From NCBI GenBank assembly GCA_018907035.1, contig JACCIC010000292.1:186001-250000 (forward strand): 64,000 nucleotides of DNA. Direction: 5' to 3'. A program made the translations under genes and the position numbers. A model generated the notes under the pieces. The model did not search any database, was not told where the DNA came from, and saw only the letters and a list, made by a program, of their open reading frames with translations. Below are positions 42,960 to 53,880 of this stretch, piece after piece; position 1 is the first letter of the stretch, and every line of letters begins with the position of its first letter. This stretch comes from Sycobia sp. Sy_11. Its lineage: Eukaryota; Arthropoda; Insecta; Hymenoptera; Epichrysomallidae.

Positions 42960-43735
42960 AATCATCATAATTGTAAGAGATGAACCGAGGGCTTTCTCTA
43001 TGAAGAAAAAAACGTCCCATCACCTCCCCCACCATGATGTAATTTCCTGCGGAGAAAATTTCGGCGGCGCCGGGCTCGGACTATGAATACGGGCCCTGAA
43101 AACTGCGGAAAGCAGATTGCTGGTCGCATGCGTTCCGTACGGTTCTGTTTTTCGATACGTTGTACTAATTTTATTTAAAATAAAAGTAAGTGGAAATTTC
43201 GGGCAATATTCTATTTTCTGCAAACTCTTAAATTCACGCGCTCAGGGCTGCAGACAGTACGCAGGCTGACCAGAAATTGTCCCTCGGCCTTGTTGCCTCC
43301 GCTGAGATTAAGCGCAGAGATCTAAGTTGTAGTTTGCTGGCCAAGAAATTGCGTCGCTGCTACCCTTAGATACGCCGAAACTTCGGAATCCGCGGTACGC
43401 GCGCTCGTTTTCAGGGCAGAAGGCGCTGGCCAGGCTGACAAGAAACTGTCGCTCGACCCTGCTGCTTCCGCTGAAAATAAGCGCGATGATTAGAGGATAT
43501 CGGAGCCGTCGCCTCCGAATCCAACCGCTTAAGTTAGAGCTACCTTGGAAGTAGCTTTAGTAAGCGGCGTAGTAATCGCGGCGCGACGCATCGAATCGCG
43601 AAGAACCTTATTTCGCGGTTCGCCCCGTAGATCCCCGGTTTCAAGCGCATCAAGCGTAGGCTGAAAAAAAGAGAGGCAAAACCGTGGGATACCAGCGGCA
43701 CTGAATCGCCGCCCTGTTTACCGCGTGGGACCAAC
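42960..43735. repeat. GC-rich unclassified insertion with internal duplication
   Basis: Much more GC-rich than its surroundings. Two diverged units share CAGGCTGAC(C/A)AGAAA(T/C)TGTC and CTTCCGCTGA-type blocks (about 43.26-43.32 and 43.43-43.49 kb). It ends near CCAACACTAGTTGG and separates Polinton copies D and E. It may be LTR or satellite-like DNA. No coding frame is convincing. Confidence 0.45.
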
Positions 43736-43759
43736 ACTAGTTGGACGTGACACCATACA

Positions 43760-44215
43760 TATATTAACTTTTTATATGGCGTTCATAAGGAAAAGAATGA
43801 TCTCATGATTGGAAATTTACCAATAAATTTCGTGAATGGTAATGCCATAGTTAATAATAGAAAATGCCCCATCACTAATGGATTGATCCATCTATTATCA
43901 AACTTTTCAAAAAATTCTCGAAGTATCCAATGCTCATAAAAAAGATTATGATAAATATAAAGGAGTTCGTGTAATGAAAAATAAATCGTTTTTAGAAATT
44001 ATTTTACCGAAGTTTACGAGAAAAAAGGAGGAGGTATTTTATCTTGATTTAAAATTGTACAAAAATAAAGCCCTTAGACTATGTATACTGGGATAACCCG
44101 CATGAGTTAGTAAATTGACTAAGGAAATTGTAGGCTGAAAGGTCTGCGAGAAATCAGAGTCGCAGGAATACAATATACTCTATCGAAGAGTTGTGTGAGA
44201 TTACTGTTATATATT
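43760..44215 (+). pseudogene. Polinton structural gene, C-terminal part, copy E
   Basis: Readable blocks are HKEKNDLMIGNLPINFVNGN, AIVNNRKCPITNGLIHLL and, after frame breaks, PLDYVYWDNPHELVN and TIYSIEELCEI. The last block matches copies C and D. Stops and shifts throughout. Confidence 0.5.
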
Positions 44216-44249
44216 ATTCTATCAATACAATACTCCAATCAGTTTAACA

Positions 44250-44580
44250 ATGAGTACCGACGCCTTCGGACGCAAGCTAGAAAAAACTGATGTCCAGTCA
44301 AGGTCCACCTGGCGTTGGATTTAAAATTACATATGATAGTCAATATGATATGGAAAATAAACGACTCTGTAATCTCTCATCGCCAGTTAAATTAAATGAT
44401 GCCGCTAATATAGATACATTGAGAAAATATGTGCTTTCCTTGAATACGAAAAAATCGATGTTTTACCAGCAATACCGTCATCTAATGTAGAATTAGAAAA
44501 AAGAATTGTTCACTCAAAACTTCATTCAATGCGTATAAACCAAAAATTATACTTGAATTGATTTCTATTAATAGCTAAAT
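44250..44580 (+). pseudogene. Fibre-like protein, copy E
   Basis: MSTDAFGRKLEKT at 44250, a one-base shift, then SSQGPPGVGFKITYDSQYDM and ENKRLCNLSSPVKLNDAANI. The GPPG and KRL-N blocks match copies C and D, and this copy preserves the N-terminal region best. The coiled-coil part is short or lost. Confidence 0.55.
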
Positions 44581-44599
44581 AAAAGAAATTACAGAGTTA

Positions 44600-45415
44600 G
44601 TAGGAAAAACACATAGTGAATTCATAAACCTACTCGTCGAAATTATATTTGATGACAATTTTAACTGCGTAAAATAGGTGAAGTATGGCAAGCAGATCTT
44701 CTTGAAATGCAACTTTATTCTCGAAAAAATAAAGGATAGAAATACATGATTACAGTCACAGATACTTTATGTAAATTTGCATGGGCTATACCTTTGAAGT
44801 GAAAAACTGGTAAAAATGTGGCAACAGCTTTTAATACTATTCTGAAGTACGGACGTGTACAAAAGAATTTGCATACAGATATAGGTGAAGAATATTACAA
44901 TGTAGATTTTCGAGAACTAGTGAAAAAAATATTATTAATTTATGCTTAACATATAGTAATATAAAAGCATCTATATACGAGCGTTTCAATGGTACTTTGA
45001 AAGAAAAAATGTTACCGAATATAAATACTGCTTATACGTAATGCGAAAAAGCATAGAACTATCGGTGTTAAATCGAAAGATGTTGCATCAGACAATAATT
45101 CACAAATTTTAACATTGTTAAGTTCTAGAGCAAAAATAAGGAAAAAATTTAATAAATTTAATGTTGGAGATAAAGTACGAGTGAGTGAACTGACGCAGAC
45201 TTTTGAGAAAGGATATACAGCTAGCATCATATTCACAATCAGCAGAGTTGCAGCAACCAATCCTACAATTTACCAGTTAAAACAATGTAAAAATCAACCT
45301 AACGCTGCATGTTTCTATGAACAAGAGCTTCTAAGAACCAAGTATCCAGATGTTTAGTTCGTTGACAAAGTTCTTAAACGTCGAGGAGATAAAGTTTTCG
45401 ACAAGTGAGCTGGAT
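44600..45415 (+). pseudogene. Polinton integrase, copy E
   Basis: Catalytic-core blocks appear in shifting frames: an Asp-containing ITVTDTLCKFAWAIPLK, LHTDIGEEYYN, and ASIYERFNGTLKEK with the Glu. A clean stretch follows (FNVGDKVRVSELTQTFEKGY, ATNPTIYQLKQCKNQPNA), then a chromodomain remnant (DKVLKRRGDKVFDK) to about 45.41 kb. The sequence is closer to the copy B integrase tail than to copies C and D, indicating two integrase subfamilies in the window. Confidence 0.7.
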
Positions 45416-45559
45416 TTGACAGTTTTTATAATAATTAGATAAATAAAGAGAGTTTATAACTGAAGTAATTAGAAATTGTAAAATAATTATACTTTAAATA
45501 CGTAAATTAATTTTGTAGAATTTTGTTAATGAAGATTAATAAATAAGTACATCTCAATT

Positions 45560-45975
45560 TAAATAAAATGTTATTTAATTATTGCATTTTACACATACAT
45601 TTTACATATTACGCTGTTATAAATTCAAAATTATCTTGGACTTTTGTATCCTCACAATTAAAATTCTTTTCACAAATATTACAAATATTTGTTTTTTCAA
45701 AATTTATAATTCAAATATCTGTAAGTCGATTCATTGGTTTTGGATTCTCATATATTTATGCTTTTTGTACCAAAAATGCTTGTAGTTTCTATATTAACCA
45801 TTTACCAGGCGATGGTCCTATTTCTTCATTTACTTGTCTACAGCTTTGGTATTCGGATTGTGCATCATCAAAACTAAATTTTGTATAAAATCTAACACTC
45901 AATGGTTTAAGTCGTTACTGTGCATATTTATGATTTTCTATTTTTTCTAATGTTCTAATTTTCTAATTTAATCCG
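45560..45975 (-). pseudogene. Polinton DNA polymerase fragment, copy E
   Basis: The minus strand reads YENPKPMNRLTDI, then NFEKTNICNICEKNFNCEDT and KVQDNFEFITA, with SCRQVNEEIGPSPGKWLI before it. The NPKPM block matches the polymerase N-terminal half at about 2.46 kb of copy A, and the CxxC pair suggests a zinc site. Long plus-strand ORFs here are shadows. Confidence 0.55.
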
Positions 45976-45979
45976 CTTA

Positions 45980-46085
45980 AAGTATTAATACCAGGCCAGC
46001 TCAAACGAATCTTCATATCCAACTTTAGGATTCGTATCCTAAAGAAGGTGTGGCGTTAGTCGGTATTCTCTATAAGATGTGACAC
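45980..46085 (-). repeat. Dispersed retroelement-like repeat, partial reverse copy
   Basis: The reverse complement matches the start of the 26.77 and 47.22 kb repeats (TTAGGATACGAATCCTAAAG, GAGCTGGCCTGGTATTAATA). Confidence 0.55.
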
Positions 46086-46236
46086 TACTCTCACATCTTA
46101 TATATTATAAGACAACATATTATATTTTAGTTCTTATACATTATATTAACTTCAGAATTGTGACAAGAGACTTTTTTTTAGTCTGAACAAAAGAAATGAT
46201 TGCAAAATGGGGTTCTTTTACGAACAACCTTGAAAC

Positions 46237-46240
<4 letters not shown>

Positions 46241-46285
<45 letters not shown>
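46241..46285. repeat. (TA)n microsatellite
   Basis: Perfect TA array at the left border of a GC-rich TG...CA segment. Confidence 0.95.
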
Positions 46286-46288
<3 letters not shown>

Positions 46289-46559
46289 GGATCCAAGGTA
46301 CTGGGGCGAGAAATAAACAACTCCGCTGTCTAGGGCGACTATATTTATTAATAAAAAGAACTACACGGCGCTGGACTCACTGACGCTCACGCGCGCACTC
46401 GGGCTCGGACGCTTACCAACTAATCTCCCACACACGGCGTGGCGTCGAGTCGTGTCACCTCCCCCGCCCAGACGGATGGGACTGCAAGTTCCCTTGGCTC
46501 CGCCCGGCTTTTCCCCGCAATTACATCCCCCTCACGGACACGTCCCCGCACACACACAC

Positions 46560-46562
<3 letters not shown>
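46285..46562 (-). mobile_element. Solo LTR candidate (about 278 bp) inside a (TA)n array
   Basis: A GC-rich block bounded by TGTGGGATCC and CACACACCCA lies between two TA arrays, so the flanking four bases are TATA on both sides. On the minus strand an AATAAA (in TTATTAATAAATATAG) precedes the end by about 60 bases, as in an LTR. The ORFs on both strands are artefacts of GC content. Confidence 0.5.

Positions 46563-46610
<48 letters not shown>
46562..46610. repeat. (TA)n microsatellite
   Basis: Perfect TA array on the right side of the LTR candidate. Confidence 0.95.
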
Positions 46611-46611
<1 letters not shown>

Positions 46612-46614
<3 letters not shown>

Positions 46615-46870
46615 CGTCACTTCCCCATAAAATCGAATGTAATATGCATATATGTGTGTATTAAATACGGTTGTACATTCTATATATACATACTGTATGT
46701 ACAGAAGCCACGATAGGTAAATTAGGGTCAATTATTTATAGTAATATAGATTTTTATATATAGAGTACTTTTTACTTAAATAGTATAGATCTGTTTATGA
46801 AAGCGGTTAAATTATTATCTCGGGCGAAGCCGAGACAGGGAATACTTGCTTGGGATGTCTTATATATATA
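46612..46870 (+). repeat. Dispersed repeat with GGGCGAAGCCGAGACAGGG end
   Basis: The block from CACTTCCCCATA to CTCGGGCGAAGCCGAGACAGGG matches 53.88-54.10 kb in reverse complement (TACATACTGTATGTACAGA, ATAGTAATATAGATTTTTATAT). A short piece also occurs at 28.09-28.14 kb. Such ends are common in insect non-LTR or Helitron-like repeats, but the class is not certain. Confidence 0.55.
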
Positions 46871-47081
46871 GTTTAAGGTTCTTGGTAAACAATTACTTAA
46901 TAATATATTCTGAATATAACTCTATTTTGCCATCATTTTTCTTTTATTCAATCTAAAACAATATAGCTCTGTAATTTCTGATATAAATATAACGTACAAA
47001 AACAAAAGCATAACTTGTCGTCACAAATATTGTTCAGTATGATTTGGCATACAAAACCATTTTATAAAAGAAGATAGAGAA

Positions 47082-47122
<41 letters not shown>

Positions 47123-47214
47123 CAGATTTCCCACGTAAGAGAAAATAAAATTGACAAAAATCAAAAGATATCCATAAGGTGTGAGACTAAAGTCAGATTA
47201 AACTGGAGAACAAA

Positions 47215-47530
47215 AATGATCATGCCGAGTAACGTCACACCTTGTTTAGAATACGAATCCCAAAATTGAATATAGCCATTCAACTGAGCTGGCCTGGCAT
47301 TAATACTTTAAGCGGACTACTTTGAGTTGATTGACTACTAAGAACGTTATTTTAATTTATTGATGAAAGTAAAATGACTTTTAGTAAAAATCATACCCTA
47401 CATCCTTCTCAAGATAATATAGAATCTATATGTCCAATTTCAAAACAATTGGTTCAGTAGTTCTTTTGGTTATTGTGTACAAATAAACACATGCTTTGTC
47501 TTTATAAATTAGTATGATATGATATGGTAT
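47215..47530 (+). repeat. Dispersed retroelement-like repeat, copy 2
   Basis: The same chain of blocks as 26.77-27.24 kb, ending with TAAATTAGTATGATATGATATGG. Confidence 0.6.
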
Positions 47531-47628
47531 GATTTGATATATGATTTTAGTTTAATTATATATGACACTTATATTTGACATTTGTATCTGTTTCTTTTAT
47601 AGAACACATTTTATAACTTAAAATTTAT

Positions 47629-47631
<3 letters not shown>

Positions 47632-47674
<43 letters not shown>
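47632..47674. repeat. (TA)n microsatellite
   Basis: Perfect TA array. Confidence 0.95.
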
Positions 47675-47678
<4 letters not shown>

Positions 47679-47699
47679 TATAGTATTATTATGTTTTTT

Positions 47700-49250
47700 C
47701 TGCATAATTTTAGAATTTATACAAAATGTTGAGTTATCTTCTTTTCAGGTAGTTAAAACCACTTTGTAATCGTTCTGAAAATCATACACGACATTCTGTT
47801 GTGTGCTCGCTGTGCCGTTTACCAGCAATTGATTTGGCTGTTCTTCTTTCTTTTCGTGCTGGGGCGATACCGCCTCACTGTCTTGTTACATCAGATGCGC
47901 AGGTTTCAATGGTCGATAGTAAAGCGCGCGTGTATTTCCCGTACACGTACGACAAAAGTTTTTTCCATCCTCTTGATGACTCCATTAAATCCTGAATGCG
48001 TACGTGCATAAGAAAATATGTGTGCACGTTTTTATAGACAAAATTTTTTTTCTTTTCGCGTTTTGCTACTGGACTTGGTTGCACTGCTTTTAGTGCACGC
48101 ATTTCTTATATATATAGATGTATATAATCGCAGTTCTTTTCTCTTTCGCTCGGACCTTCACTTCCCCCACTTCCTTTCTTCTGCATCGTGCCTGCCTGCC
48201 ACCTTGCCCATCCCCTTAATTATAGTCTGATTAAGTTTACAGTGTACTTGTGTAAAAAATACCCAATGTATCAAAATATATTGCCTAGATAATTTACCTA
48301 TAATAATATTAACATATATTAAATATTTGCAGGAAAAAATAATGAAGCTTCAAGGCTCGCCGAAACAATGTCAGGGATGTGGCTGTATTGAGTTTAGTTC
48401 CAAGAAAGTTCCCTCGTACTATTTTTCTGAATATTTATGATTTTTGCGGGTCTAATTATGAATATCGTAAAAGATCTTTAGACGGAAATTGAATATTTAT
48501 TCCTAAAATTATGGAAAGTCCATAAAGATCATGGTTTGTTCAATTTTCCTTATCAAAATAAAAACTCTTGCAAAAAAATTTTAAACGATAATCATAGAGC
48601 TCATTTAAATACATATTTTTTGTTCTATACAGTTTTCGGTGTAAATATTATTTCTCGACAAAGTTCCGTTTCGGAACCTATTCCGTTTCGGAGTCCCGTG
48701 AACGATTCCCCGCATATTCTCAATGCAGGTATCTTCGTATACATTTTTATCGAGAAATATTGCTTGTAGAGACGAATTAAATAGAATAAAAAATATGTAT
48801 TTTAATGAGATGTACAATGATTTTTTTGAATACATTTTTGTAAATTGTAATATTTCCCGAGTTATGTCCAAAAGTTGGCGCAAAAATTGGCGCTGTCACA
48901 AAACCAACGTCGTCAATGTCTCTGGCAATCTTGGTTCATCTCTGATATAATGAATAATATTAAATAGAGTATATTTTGGTAATTCTAATTATTTCATTTT
49001 ATGATTTTCTAATAATATAGAAAATAGTTTCAAATATAATTATAATAAAATATTCTGAATATCAGCTTCACTTATTCGCATATAATTTTCAAGAATAACA
49101 CAAGAAATAAATAATAATTTTACAAGTTATTTTCAAATAGAAAGCAGAAAACACTTATTAACAATAGAACTGTTAAAAATGGAAATACTTCAATTGTGTA
49201 TCACTTTCATTATCTTTGCTGTTTCTATGCACTATCTACTACAGCACTGT
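47700..49250. other. No confirmed gene; open frames at 47.8-48.0 and 48.5-48.8 kb unassigned
   Basis: The frame near 47.80-47.99 kb (VCSLCRLPAIDLAVLLSFRA) and the one at 48.54-48.77 kb (SSVSEPIPFRSPVNDSPHIL) look less AT-driven than the background, but neither has a recognised domain. The 48.96-49.18 kb part belongs to the dispersed repeat of 13.26-14.1 kb. Confidence 0.4.
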
Positions 49251-49498
49251 TATTTATTTTATTATATTTAGAGGAATTAGATTTAACGTATTAAATAGAT
49301 AAATATGGTTTAATAATGTTTTTAGTATGCGTTTTATACATATAAAACCATATACACGTATATATGTGTACAAATATATGTATTTTTTTATGTATATCTT
49401 AATATTTAAATAAAAAGATGCAAAAAAGATTACCGAAGACTTGTATCTTAATTTTTTTTTATACAATTTTGCAAAATATATAATGAAAACACCTCTAG

Positions 49499-49639
49499 GC
49501 TCGAAGACCAATGCAAATAGGTATAATATAGCTCATGTATCAGAAGAGTTTCGACTCCAACGACGTCACATAGTTATATACATAGCCAAAAGTTTTGGAG
49601 GCACAGACGGGATTAATTTGGCACCTTACGTGTTAACAG
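49499..49639 (+). other. Exon-like open block of unknown identity (141 bp)
   Basis: A GC-richer block lies between an acceptor-like CACCTCTAG and a donor-like ACAG/GTATTT. Only one frame is open across it (SKTNANRYNIAHVSEEFRLQ, then RRHIVIYIAKSFGGTDG). The length is a multiple of three. No domain recognised. It may be an alternative exon of the enclosing gene or chance. Confidence 0.25.
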
Positions 49640-49789
49640 GTATTTTTACTTACATTAAAAAAAAACACAAGTATTTCTTAGAGAAAAATGTAACCTCCTT
49701 TTCATCACCTTACTATGTTACAAGAGAGATAAAACATTAAAAAAAAAACAAAAACAAACACAAATAACATACTTTAATTATGCTTTGTC

Positions 49790-49879
49790 GACTGCTTATA
49801 TACAAATTAATAAATATTTTCAGTAGTCTTACAGTCCAATTAAATCAATCGAAAATAATACGTAATAATATCAATATCA

Positions 49880-49952
<73 letters not shown>

Positions 49953-50150
49953 TAAATACATGAATATACAAAAATAATAAAAATTAAAATTAAAATTAAA
50001 AATTATAATGACAGTCAGACTATCTTTGTATACAATCACCCTGAATTTTCGATTGATTTAATTGAATTGTAAAACCAATGAAAATGTTTATTAATTTTTA
50101 AACTCCAATAAACTAATGTATGAAATATTTATTAATTTTTAAACTCTAAA
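49790..50150. repeat. Dispersed repeat related to 53.0-53.4 kb, with (TA)n at 49888-49948
   Basis: AGTCTTACAGTCCAATTAAATCAATCGAAAATAATACGTA and its partial inverse (GATTTAATTGAATTGTAAAACCAATG) flank a TA array and AAAATTAAAATT runs, parallel to the palindromic repeat at 52.99-53.42 kb. Confidence 0.55.
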
Positions 50151-50159
50151 TAAAATAAT

Positions 50160-51130
50160 ATATAAATATATATATAATATAACTCTAATAAAATAATATA
50201 TAAATATATATGTATATTAAACAATAAAATTTACTTTCTTTCCTTTCTTAACATAAAAATATATAAAAACACATAATCTTATTAAGCAAGGTAAACAAAA
50301 TAAAGACGTGTCGCAACAAGCACCAATCAGTATCGTATATAGATCCTCAAATGAAAACGAACCCTGATGCTTATTGTTATATTTCAAATTCATATGTAAC
50401 GTAAGTAATTATAAAAGATAACTAGACGATACAATGAAATATGTGTAGATTGTATTTTACATTAGGCATTTTAGTCTTTACATATAAAAAATATTTTATA
50501 TTTCAAATGAATATCAAGCGTGCAAGTTCGCAATCACGTGCACAATATATAGCATTCCATGAGTGAGTTGAGCATCACGGCGAGCGCCTTCTTATCAACA
50601 TTTTCCTAGACGCCCCCCGGCTTTCGTAGAAGAAATAGAATTCACCAAAAGTAGTAAACAGTAAATAATAGGAAACTAAATGAATCAAAAAAAGCAATAC
50701 TGAAGTTTTTATTAAAAAAAATATGTTAAACAACAATATCAAGTGGCGCGGTGGTGCGACCAAGGTGAGTTTGCAAACCACCGGCATGACCCTGCCGCTA
50801 CACTATTTATTTTTAATTGAGATTTTGAATTTTTAATTAATGAAAAAAATTATTTATCACTTCTTTATAGATAATTTTCCAAAACATATCAACTATTTAG
50901 GACCTATAGAATGGTTTTTCGCCAGTATTTTCAGCTAAAATGCAGTTTTTAATATAAAACTCCGTGTGTGAATATAGAAAATAGTCAGTAACACATTTTT
51001 ATATATATATAGTAATAGAAAATACACAGCAACAATTTCCAGCAGTTAGACCATCCAAACTGTAGCAAAAGTTCATCAGTAAGACATATACATAGTATAG
51101 TAAGATAATATATAGTATAGTCAGAGGTTT
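50160..51130. other. AT-rich stretch, no gene seen
   Basis: No recognised domain. A GC-richer patch at 50.57-50.80 kb has no assignable frame. Confidence 0.5.
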
Positions 51131-51135
51131 TAATA

Positions 51136-52421
51136 TTAGGTTGTCAAATATCTCCCTTCCGCTTTTTTGCTCTTCATTGAATGCTTTATAAAAAGTGTTA
51201 CAGTGGTCATATTTACTTCAAATATACGTCGTTTTGTTCGATAATATGTTTCCATCTAGACAGCTACTTCATAATACCCCTCTCGTAGAAACCCATCTCC
51301 TTATTTGCAAAGAACTCGGACAGCCACTTTTCACAAGCCTTTTTTGAGTCCAACTTTACACCACCAAGGGCGTTCGACATGGACAGAAAGAGGTGATAAC
51401 CACTTGGCGCTACGTTCGGGCGATATGGTGGATGCGATTAAAAATCCCATCTGAACTCCCGTAGCTTCTGACGAGTCATCAACGAAGTGTGTGGTCTAGC
51501 ATTGTCCTGGTTTACCTCTACACTCTTCCTGTTGGCCAATTCTGGACGCTTCTGGTCGATAGCCTGCTTCAAGCGGTCTAGTTGTTCACTGTAGATGGTA
51601 GAATTAAGCATCTGGTCCTATGGGAGCAGCTCTTAGTGGATGATTCCCTTCCAATCCCACCAAACACACAGCAAATCCTTCCTGCCCGTCAATTCCGGCT
51701 TGGCCACTGTTTGGGACGGTCCACCGGTCTTGGATCACGACCGTTTTTACTTAATATTGTCGTATGTGATCCATTTTTCGTCGCCAGTCACCATCTGCTT
51801 GAAAAATTGGTCGAGCTCGTTCCGTTTCAGCAGGACACCGCAGGCGTTGATTCGGTCCAGGAGGCTTTTTTGCGTCAAATCATACGGTAACTAAAGATCA
51901 AGCTTTTTTTTGTATCCAGCCTTCTGCAGATGGTTTAAAATGATTTGGTGACTTACTATCATCTTCAGGGCGATGTCACGAGATGCCACATGCCGGTCTA
52001 ACTCGATAAATTCCATGATTTGATCGGTATTCGTCGTCACAGGTCTTCCGCCGACTGGCTTCTCCATGGTGTCGCTTTCACCGGCTCGGAATCGTCGAAA
52101 CCATTTCTCTGTGGTTTGAAGTGATAGCGTGCCATCTCCAAAACACCAGTAATCTCACGGAACGTTTCTCTAGCGGATTTTCTTTTGACGAAGGAAAACT
52201 TTATAATAACGCGAATTTCGGCGTTAGTGAACTCCATGTTTACACGTCTATAACTTTTGAACGCAATATCCAAACTAATCATGCATAGCGTCGCTTTTAA
52301 TGTTATATCAAGACCTTTCAAACGATGTATAGTATTGCCAGATACGAGCACTGTAGCGCTTTGTACATAGCCGCGAAATTCATAAGACAAAAAGGCAGAA
52401 GAGAGATATTTGACAACCTAA
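51136..52421 (-). mobile_element. mariner element (1286 bp, TA target duplication), same subfamily as 29.6 kb
   Basis: The tips TTAGGTTGTCAAATATCTCC and (complement) TTAGGTTGTCAAATATCTCT match each other closely and match the 29.58-30.86 kb element. TA flanks both sides. The interior is collinear with that element in the opposite orientation. Confidence 0.9.
51206..52237 (-). pseudogene. mariner transposase, third catalytic Asp replaced
   Basis: Starts MEFTNAEIRVIIKFSFVKRK at 52237; a frameshift near 52.13 kb and others follow. The first Asp is in TGDEKWITYDN and the second in QDNARPHTSLMTRQ, but the third reads YRPNVAPSGYHLFLSM, with Gly where the 30.6 kb copy has Asp. With the frameshifts, this copy is inactive twice over. 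It transposed by cut and paste when intact. Confidence 0.8.
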
Positions 52422-52619
52422 TATAATAATAGCTATCGAGTACATATATAAACACATAGCATCAAATGATGCCTATTGGTACAGCAGATGACATTAGAAC
52501 GAAAACCAGTATTTCATCAAATCAAGGTTAGCTTCTAGTTTACATTCTCCAGTTTTGAAGGAAGTAATTACTTTTTTTAAGTTAAGTTACATTTGTACAT
52601 TTTGCTTCAAGTTATAAAA

Positions 52620-53880
52620 TTTGAATAAGGAGATTTCTATTATTATTATTGATGTGCAAATGTCATTTACATAAGATTTATATTGTGCATAAATTAAAAA
52701 CTATGGACTAACTTGAATGATCATTCAAAATATAAACCTCATAATTGGAATTATTAATTCTAAAATTTATCTAATATTGCATACATAATTATTGATAATA
52801 ATTTATTTATCGTCTGTAGTACTTTCGGCTAATTTCAATGATCATTCAAAATATAAACCTTAAAAGTAGAATTATTAATTCAAATATATTATCATCATCG
52901 TCATCATCATCATCGTTATAGTATATTCATTTTATTATTTACACATAATTTATAGTTATTATTAGTAGGAAAGTATTGTTAAAAATTAATAAATATTTTT
53001 TCATTGGTCTTACAGTCCAATCAAATCAATCGAAAACAATACGTAACTATATCAATACATATCTACATTAACATTAATACATCAATACATAAAAATAATA
53101 AAAATCAGGGACTGATGAGGAGCCATAGCGAGATTGAAACGTTGGACTGGATCTTCAGTTAGCTAAGTGTGTTGGGGACAGTCAGACTGCACTTTACTAA
53201 CAAAAATTCTTACAGCTAATATTTTATTTTCAAATTAGCCTACGGGGTGAATAAATAAGGATAGTCTGACTGTCATTATAATTTTTAATTTAATTTTTAT
53301 TTTTATTTTTATTATTTTGGTGTATTGATGTATTAATGTTAATGTAGATATGTATTGATATTGTTACGTATTGTTTTCGATTGGACTGTAAGACCAATGG
53401 AATAATATTTATTAATTTGTATATAAGCAATCGACAAAAGTACAATTAAATTATTGTTAAAAATTAATTGTGCTTTACAAATATATATGTTATTTTATAT
53501 ATTCCTTCTCTCTTTCTATTCTATAACTTTAATCCTATAAGACATATAAATATAATGTTGGATATAATGAATACTAATAAATTACATAAAAAATAATAAA
53601 TTACATTAGAAAAGAATTTATACTAATTGGATTTAATTAAGTATATGATCCAATTTTAAAGATAAATCTTTATTCATAAACTTTGCACATGTACAACTTT
53701 TCTTCTGAAATATATTTACATGAAATGTTACAACAATATTATTTACGTAAATTTATTAAAAAGTGCTACGTGTTTCGAACCCCTGTGGTATATCTTAAAG
53801 ATATTTAAATAATTCTAATTATGTCATTGTATGCTTTTTTAATAATATAGAAAATAGTATCAAATATAATTATTAATAAA
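52620..53880. repeat. Dispersed AT-rich repeat, copy 2, interrupted by a palindromic insertion
   Basis: Both flanks (52.62-52.98 and 53.45-53.88 kb) align with 13.26-13.93 kb. The missing end of the repeat (ATTCTAAATAATAGC...) reappears at 57.55 kb, so the 53.88-57.55 kb block was probably inserted into it. Confidence 0.55.
52985..53416. repeat. Palindromic repeat element, arms about 120 bp
   Basis: The left arm (52985-53106) and right arm (about 53297-53416) are almost perfect reverse complements (CATTGGTCTTACAGTCCAATC, AATACATCAATACAT). The centre contains CTGATGA (53113-53119) and TTGAAACGTTGG (53135-53146). The class is uncertain: a Penelope-like or fold-back repeat is possible. Confidence 0.6.

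Larger units (their letters stand above)
43750..45975 (+). mobile_element. Polinton-type element, copy E (fragmentary)
   Basis: Structural-gene C-terminus (43.76-44.21 kb, +), fibre-like gene (44.25-44.58 kb, +), integrase (44.60-45.41 kb, +) and a polymerase fragment (45.97-45.56 kb, -) keep the convergent integrase-polymerase layout. Orientation is opposite to copy D. Confidence 0.65.

Noticed and set aside
47800..47995. Possible host exon (VCSLCRLPAIDLAVLLSFRA)
   Set aside because: Open frame only; no convincing splice borders or domain.
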